34,863 bases of DNA from a virus: IMG/VR virus record IMGVR_UViG_3300025101_000081, positions 1 to 34,863 of that record, one strand, 5' to 3'. Position 1 is the first letter of the stretch. The number at the start of each line of letters is the position of its first letter. A program made the position numbers and the translations under genes. This document shows, piece by piece, positions 29,125 to 34,863 of this stretch. The notes under the pieces were generated by a model that was not told the DNA's origin, did not search any database, and worked only from the letters and a program-made list of their open reading frames with translations.

Positions 29125-32100
29125 ATGAATGAAGATGATTTAATGAGTTTGGGTACTGTTGAGGATCAAGGAGAAACTACGGTTAATGATCCTAGACGGT
29201 ACATAGACCATTCAGATGAAACCCTCGATGCTGCTGCAAAAGAGGGTCAAATCTTGCTAGACAACGCTGCTAAGGCAGAGGAGCTAGCACAACCTAATGC
29301 AGAACAAGTAGCAGCTCAAGAGGCTGCTGACAAAGATCAAGGTTTAATAGCTGATAACCCCGCACAGGCTGTTACAGAAGTTGGTAAAGCTTTGTACGGT
29401 GGTGCGACTGATGCTGTAGAAAGTATTGGTAGTTTCCTTGATTTAACAGGTGATAGTATAACATCTATTGCTGCTAAGATACAGGGTACTCCTGTAGAAA
29501 AAGGGCAAGATCCTATATTTAACAATAAAGAGTATAGAGAACTAGGAGGTAATAAACCTGTTGGTTTTTTAGATATACCCGAAAGATTTGAAGTAGAAAA
29601 TCATTCTGGTGTAGGTAAACTTACACGTGGAATGGTTGAGTTTGGTTTGTTAGTAAAAGCAACCTCTGTAACAGGAGGTGCATTAGCACCAAGTTTGTTT
29701 GGAAAAACAGCTGCGTTTGCTAATAAAGTTAGAGGTGCAAAATTATTAAGAGGAGCATTGAAATCAAAAGCTCCTATAATTGGTGGTGCTGTACGAGGTG
29801 TAGCAAGAACAGGAAAAGGTGCAAAGTTAATTAAATTTATACCTAAAGGTGCATCTATAGCTGCAGAGGGTTCTGTTGCTGATCTTATATCATCGTCCTC
29901 TGATTATGCTAACATGGCTAATTTAGTAAACGAGTATATACCTTGGTTACCTTTTTCAGAATTTCTTGCTGTTGACCCAGATAAGGATAACCCTTGGGTT
30001 GCTAAAACAAAAACTATCCTAGCGGGGGGAGGAGCAAACTTAGCTTTTTATGGGCTTATGTCTTTTGCAAGAGGTGCTCATGCTGCCCGTAAAGCCCGTT
30101 TAGAAGGTAAGTCTATTGAAGAATCTAATGCTATTGGTAACAAAGCTGCAGAAAATAGTTTAAATAATGACCTTGCTAATGAGTATAAACAACGTGAAGA
30201 TTTAAAAGCAGAAGATGTTAGGAATAAAAAAGGTATACCAGAAGATCCTTTAGAAGAATATGTTGTAGCTAACTTAGACGAAGAGTTAGGTCAGTTATAT
30301 ATTAATTTAACTAGAGGTAACTTGTTTGAGGTTGTTGGTTTAGATACATACTATCATGGCAGTGCTAAAGGACTTCCAGGGGATTACCCTTATGTAACTA
30401 AAGGAGAAAGGATTTGGAGAGATGATAACTTATTTGGTAATGGTTTTTATACTGTTAACGATCTTACAGTGTCTACAGGAAACAGAGTAGACGGTGAAGG
30501 ATTAACAGTAAAGTTAGATCCTAAAGGATTTAAAAAAGTTGTTTATAGAGTTAAGCAGAAAAAACCAGTAAGATTTTTTGATGCTGAAAAACCTTTTTCT
30601 TTTGACGATCAATCTCCAGAGGCACAGATTATTAAAAAACTAGGGTATTTAGATGAGTCTGGTAATTTAGATAGTGTATGGCCTTCAACAGGTAGTATAA
30701 GTTATTCTGATTATTTAAGTGCATTAAAAGATCAACAACTATATCCTAGGTCAGAGCTTGTAAATATGTTAGATAATTTACACGCAGAGTTACAACAATT
30801 AGGTTATGGTGGTATTGAGTACAACGGTAAACAAGGGGTAAGAAATCACAAGGTAAGAGTTTATTGGGATCCAGATACACAGATTGATTTAGATAAATAT
30901 AATTTAGCTAATAGAAATCCAGATGTAGATGCAGAGTTACCTATATTTGAGTCTGGTAATTTTAAATACAGACCTCCTAGAAAACCTTGGAAAACTAACC
31001 TTGAAGCTGAAAGAGGGCTTGCAGGTAGTCGAGGTGCTCAATATATTATGGACAGGTTAGAACGTAGATTTTTAACTGAAGGTGTAGACGCATACGAAGC
31101 TAGAGAAATACAACAATTTATAGATACTATTGGAGATAGATTCTTTGGTGATGTATCTTTATCTATAACTAATAAATTAAATGTTCAAGGTCGTTTTAAT
31201 TTTGGTAATAAATTAATTGAAATCCAAAAAAAAGCGATGGAAGAAGAGGGTTTAACTCATACTATGATACATGAGTTATGGCATACTTTGTCAAGGTATT
31301 TACCTTCTACAGACGTTAAAAGATTAAATGTAGAGTTTCAAAATCGTAAAAGAACTTTCTTAGCTAGTGGTTCTGAAGATGCTAAATTATTTAACAAAAA
31401 GAAATATACACTTACAAATTACCGTTACAAAAATTTAGACGAGTGGTTTGCTGAAACTATGACGGACGAATTTTATAAGTATATGGATGAGACTAGCTCA
31501 CTAGCCCCTGCAGGTACTTTAAAACGTGTTGCTCAAGAATTTGGTATATTACTAAAAGACATGTATGCAGCTGTTGCATCTAGAGTAGGTGGTTCACAAG
31601 CTAGGCGTATTTTCAGTAATTATAAAAAACAACTTTACGAAAATATGCAACGTGACTTTACTTTAGAAATGGATTTAGTAGGTCAAGGTAAGTGGAATCC
31701 ATTTTACGATGATGATGATTTTATTACCAGTAAAGATATTGATGAAACAGATCCAGAAAGTTTTAAGCGACCTAAAGCTGAAGATCTTAGAAAACAAGCA
31801 TTTGAAGCAGGTGAAGAGATTGGAGATCCTTGGTTTGATGATATAGGTCAATCATATAAAAATGCTAACGCTGAAAAACGTGCAACCCCAGATAGAAACC
31901 CAGATAGATTTAATGATAGTCAGAAGTCTGTTATACCAGATGATGAAAACGTAGCATCAGCTACAGATAAATTAATTGGTGAAGTTGTAGCTACGGGAGA
32001 ACGCCCTAGCACTCAAGTTATCTCAGAAAAAATTTTAAGAAGATTAGCAGACGGTAGCGAAGATGTATACAAATATGTTAAAGAATTTTCTGAAGAATTG

Positions 32101-34716
32101 GCGACAAAAATCTTTAAAGGTTTAGATAACAGATTTGATTATACAAAAGTACAAGCTAGAATACTAGAAGCTACTGATGAATTGTATAGTAGAATCATAA
32201 AAGACGTTGATAGAGGTCGTCCTGTAGGGTCATATTTTAATGAAGATAGTCCTAATTATGTTAAATATGTGCATGATGGACAGAAGGTTATTGTAGGTAC
32301 TGCAGAAGAAAAAGTTGCTTTAGACTTTATAATACAAACATTATCTAAAAGGGCATCATTATTAGCTAAAGGTGCTATGGATTTACCCCCTGGAATTGAT
32401 GTAAAACGTCAACTAAACATGGCAAATGATGCTATGGTTATTGCTTTACGTGAATACAAAAAAATGGGTTATATGGCTGGTAGTCAACTAGAACGTATGA
32501 ATCCAAATTCTGTTAGATTAACTCCAGAGGTACGTGCAGATATAGAAGAAAATTTAAAACGAATAGATGAAGAGTTTGATTTATTTCAACAAGAATTAAG
32601 ACGTATAACTGAGGAAGGCACTGTCGAACAACGAGATACATTGTTAGAATTACATACTTTATCTGGAGGTAGCGTTATTACTTTTGATGACGCTAAAGAG
32701 TTTATTAGAGTGTCTACTAGAGGTGGTCGTTTTAAAGGTAAAGATTATAGATCTGGTATAAGAGAACAACTAAGAGGTGTATTTTATCATTCAGTTTTAA
32801 GTGGCCCTCGTACAGCTGTAAAAGCTATTTTTGGTACTAATTTAATTGCAGTATTAAGACCATACCAAGCATGGTTAGGTGCTACATTAGCAGGTAGTAA
32901 GAAAGAAGCTGTTATAGCATCTGCTCAAATAGCAGGTATAAACGAAATGTTCCAAGATAGTCTTAAATTATTTAAACATAATTGGGATTTAGGCGTTAAT
33001 AGACAAGCACAAACTTACGTTGGTAAATTTAATATTGAAACAAATACTGCTCAATTTAAAGCTATGGGCAAATATGTTGAACAATATGGCACACCAAACG
33101 AAATGGCATATTATAAGATTGCCGAGACTTTATTAGATTTTAACAACTCTCCTTGGGTTCGTTATTCTGTTAATGCTATGGGAGCTGGTGATGCTGTTGC
33201 TCGTCATCTTTTAGGTAGATTTGAAATGCGTATGCGAGCTGCTAGAAAAGCAATAGATGATGGTGTTGATTTAGATGACGTGGTAGAAGTAGCTGCTAGA
33301 ACTGAAGATAATTTTAAAGGTGAGATATTTAAAACAGATAAATATGGTATGGATGTAGTTAGTGATCGAGCTGCTACTCTTGCTGGGGACGAAACTGCTC
33401 TTACTAAAGCTTTAAGTTCTAGCAATAAAGGGTTAGAAGCTATAGGTCAAAAAACTGGTTTTAGATTTTTCTTTCCATTTGTAAGGACTGGTATTAATGC
33501 TATTGATTTAACATGGCAACACACTCCTTTATTGGCAAGATTTAATCAAAAATTTAAAGATTTAATAGAATTTGAACGTACAGGCGGTAACGCAAACGTT
33601 ATATTAAAAGAATATGGTATTAGAAAAGCTGATATACCACAAGCTATTGCTTTAGCTAGAGGTAGAGTGGCTGCAAGTACTATGTTAGTAAGCATCGCAG
33701 CTATGGCTGCAGCTACTGGTAATTTAACTGGTATGATGCCTAACGATAAAGAGACTAGAGATCTTTGGAGATTAAATAAAATACAACCTAACTCTATAAA
33801 AATTGGAGATACTTATTTTTCTTATGCAGATATAGAACCATATAACACTTTATTAACTTCAGTTGCTAACGTATTAAACTATCAATATGCTTTAGGTGAG
33901 GATGTACGTGATAATTTCTTTGAAAAAATAGTATTTATGGGTGCTGCTGTTATTGTTGACAAATCTATGTTAGCTGGTGTTGAAGATTTATCTCAATTAC
34001 TTAGTGGACAAACAAGTGATGTAGCGGTGCAACGTATATTTGCTAAACTAGCCCGTTCTTCTTTACCTTATGCTGGTCTTAGTGCTTCTTTAGGTAACCT
34101 TATGGATGAAAATGAACGAGTTAGTAGAGGTTTCTTAGAAACAATGATAAGAAGAGATGCAATATTTAAACAAGGTTTACCGCCAAAGTATGATATATTA
34201 ACAAAAGGTAACGAGGCTGTACCATTTACACCATATACAAGCAATCCATTATTAAAATTCTGGAACGCTATAACTCCCTTTGCTGTTACCTATGCTGGTA
34301 ATGACAAAGTCAAGACGGCTTTACGAGATATAAGCTTTAACTTACCAGAAACATTAAGAACCTGGCGAGGCGAAGAATTAAACTCTTTTGAACAATCAGA
34401 ACTTCAACGATATTTAGCTGAAAGTCCTTTGTATGATAGATTAGATAGATTAGTTTCGTCTAACAGATGGCAAAGTGACTTTAAGAAATTTAAAGAGTTA
34501 GGTTTGATGAAACGGGAAGGGTTTAGACCTATAGATCAAAAGTTTTATCTTGATGTTCAACGCATATTTTTAGATGAAAAGAAGAAAGCTTTACAATTAA
34601 TGCGTAGAGATCATCCAGATCTTTACAGACGTATACTTTCTAGGAAACAATCCACCTTCTATGGTAAAAAAGGTAATTTAAATATGTTAGGAGAACTACA
34701 AAAACACGGAATTTAA
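29125..34716 (+). CDS. Giant internal core protein (T7 gp16 position) with ART-like and zincin-like segments
   Basis: An 1863-residue ejection protein; T7 gp16 is 1318. The N-terminus is acidic and then Gly/Ala-rich (to about 320), without a recognisable transglycosylase. Residues about 406-592 resemble ADP-ribosyltransferase-like domains of polyvalent phage proteins: YYHGSAKG (His411), FGNGFYTVND (439-446), and a closing GYGGIEYNGKQG...VYWDP. Residues about 705-785 resemble a gluzincin: HELWH (716-720) and a downstream LDEWFAETMTDEF (Glu777 a likely third ligand). The C-terminal third has Ala/Gly-rich hydrophobic stretches near 1510-1560, as expected for the trans-envelope tube. Start ATG at 29125 follows the gp15 stop by two bases. 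Confidence 0.88.
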   Translation: MNEDDLMSLGTVEDQGETTVNDPRRYIDHSDETLDAAAKEGQILLDNAAKAEELAQPNAEQVAAQEAADKDQGLIADNPAQAVTEVGKALYGGATDAVESIGSFLDLTGDSITSIAAKIQGTPVEKGQDPIFNNKEYRELGGNKPVGFLDIPERFEVENHSGVGKLTRGMVEFGLLVKATSVTGGALAPSLFGKTAAFANKVRGAKLLRGALKSKAPIIGGAVRGVARTGKGAKLIKFIPKGASIAAEGSVADLISSSSDYANMANLVNEYIPWLPFSEFLAVDPDKDNPWVAKTKTILAGGGANLAFYGLMSFARGAHAARKARLEGKSIEESNAIGNKAAENSLNNDLANEYKQREDLKAEDVRNKKGIPEDPLEEYVVANLDEELGQLYINLTRGNLFEVVGLDTYYHGSAKGLPGDYPYVTKGERIWRDDNLFGNGFYTVNDLTVSTGNRVDGEGLTVKLDPKGFKKVVYRVKQKKPVRFFDAEKPFSFDDQSPEAQIIKKLGYLDESGNLDSVWPSTGSISYSDYLSALKDQQLYPRSELVNMLDNLHAELQQLGYGGIEYNGKQGVRNHKVRVYWDPDTQIDLDKYNLANRNPDVDAELPIFESGNFKYRPPRKPWKTNLEAERGLAGSRGAQYIMDRLERRFLTEGVDAYEAREIQQFIDTIGDRFFGDVSLSITNKLNVQGRFNFGNKLIEIQKKAMEEEGLTHTMIHELWHTLSRYLPSTDVKRLNVEFQNRKRTFLASGSEDAKLFNKKKYTLTNYRYKNLDEWFAETMTDEFYKYMDETSSLAPAGTLKRVAQEFGILLKDMYAAVASRVGGSQARRIFSNYKKQLYENMQRDFTLEMDLVGQGKWNPFYDDDDFITSKDIDETDPESFKRPKAEDLRKQAFEAGEEIGDPWFDDIGQSYKNANAEKRATPDRNPDRFNDSQKSVIPDDENVASATDKLIGEVVATGERPSTQVISEKILRRLADGSEDVYKYVKEFSEELATKIFKGLDNRFDYTKVQARILEATDELYSRIIKDVDRGRPVGSYFNEDSPNYVKYVHDGQKVIVGTAEEKVALDFIIQTLSKRASLLAKGAMDLPPGIDVKRQLNMANDAMVIALREYKKMGYMAGSQLERMNPNSVRLTPEVRADIEENLKRIDEEFDLFQQELRRITEEGTVEQRDTLLELHTLSGGSVITFDDAKEFIRVSTRGGRFKGKDYRSGIREQLRGVFYHSVLSGPRTAVKAIFGTNLIAVLRPYQAWLGATLAGSKKEAVIASAQIAGINEMFQDSLKLFKHNWDLGVNRQAQTYVGKFNIETNTAQFKAMGKYVEQYGTPNEMAYYKIAETLLDFNNSPWVRYSVNAMGAGDAVARHLLGRFEMRMRAARKAIDDGVDLDDVVEVAARTEDNFKGEIFKTDKYGMDVVSDRAATLAGDETALTKALSSSNKGLEAIGQKTGFRFFFPFVRTGINAIDLTWQHTPLLARFNQKFKDLIEFERTGGNANVILKEYGIRKADIPQAIALARGRVAASTMLVSIAAMAAATGNLTGMMPNDKETRDLWRLNKIQPNSIKIGDTYFSYADIEPYNTLLTSVANVLNYQYALGEDVRDNFFEKIVFMGAAVIVDKSMLAGVEDLSQLLSGQTSDVAVQRIFAKLARSSLPYAGLSASLGNLMDENERVSRGFLETMIRRDAIFKQGLPPKYDILTKGNEAVPFTPYTSNPLLKFWNAITPFAVTYAGNDKVKTALRDISFNLPETLRTWRGEELNSFEQSELQRYLAESPLYDRLDRLVSSNRWQSDFKKFKELGLMKREGFRPIDQKFYLDVQRIFLDEKKKALQLMRRDHPDLYRRILSRKQSTFYGKKGNLNMLGELQKHGI

Positions 34717-34728
34717 CATTGATTATCA

Positions 34729-34863
34729 ATGGCAGTTACAACTAAAAAAACTTTCCCTGCCACTTCTAATGCAACTACAACTGTATTTAGTCCTGTCGGG
34801 ATACAACTGAATAACCAAGATGATCTAGATGTTTATGTCACATTGTCGGGTGGTACTAGAGTG
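34729..34863 (+). CDS. Tail fibre protein, N-terminal part (runs off window)
   Basis: The first 45 codons of a gene in the T7 gene 17 position. TFPATSNATTTVFSP followed by DDLDVYVTLSGGTRV matches the N-terminal attachment domain of podovirus tail fibres (a TF...TTxFxxP strand and a DLxVYV strand). That domain docks the fibre on the tail; receptor specificity would lie in the missing C-terminal part. Confidence 0.85.
   Translation, partial: MAVTTKKTFPATSNATTTVFSPVGIQLNNQDDLDVYVTLSGGTRV

Noticed and set aside
1-34863. Integrase, CRISPR array, insertion sequence or complete tRNA gene
   Set aside because: I looked for tyrosine recombinase motifs, regular direct repeats, terminal inverted repeats and full cloverleafs and found none in the window.

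Overview
The window is the left and central part of a T7-like marine cyanopodovirus genome (Autographiviridae type, infecting marine Synechococcus or Prochlorococcus). Nearly every gene lies on the + strand. The T7 gene order is intact: single-subunit RNA polymerase, ssDNA-binding protein, endonuclease I, primase/helicase, DNA polymerase, 5'-3' exonuclease, then portal, scaffold, capsid, tail tubes, internal virion proteins and the start of the tail fibre. A photosystem II D1 gene (psbA) and a high-light-inducible gene (hli) fix the host as an oxygenic cyanobacterium.

Layout. Positions 1-623 are a structured non-coding leader with a candidate host sigma-70 promoter. Positions 624-4638 hold small early genes: a DUF7178-like protein, a C5-cytosine methyltransferase with a long second open frame inside it, a KTSC-domain protein, an endonuclease VII-type nuclease, a 48-residue membrane protein and several unknowns, chained by ATGA, TAATG and TTGA stop/start overlaps. 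Positions 4391-11718 are transcription and replication. Positions 11719-13823 encode a compact class I ribonucleotide reductase (alpha and beta). Positions 13792-16752 carry a small gene, a proline-rich protein, portal and scaffold. Positions 16763-17548 are a cassette of five tiny Lys/Arg-rich proteins. Positions 17545-19199 hold hli, psbA, a candidate glutamine-II (Downstream-peptide) riboswitch with a 33-residue DUF4278-like peptide, and a tRNA-like hairpin in the leader of the capsid gene. The capsid gene is followed by a terminator in the position of T7 T-phi. Positions 20409-34716 encode tail tubes and the ejection proteins, and a tail fibre gene begins at 34729 and runs off the window.

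Most notable are the two giant ejection proteins. The gp15-like protein ends in an M15/VanY-type peptidoglycan peptidase domain. The gp16-like protein carries an ADP-ribosyltransferase-like segment followed by an HExxH zincin-type segment, so the particle may deliver enzymes together with its DNA. Other points of interest are a D1 protein that stops exactly at Ala344 (already in mature form), a probable dual-coding methyltransferase locus, a DNA polymerase split across two frames at an A5 run, and a primase start that looks displaced by a T5 run.

All family assignments come from motif recognition by eye; no database search was possible.
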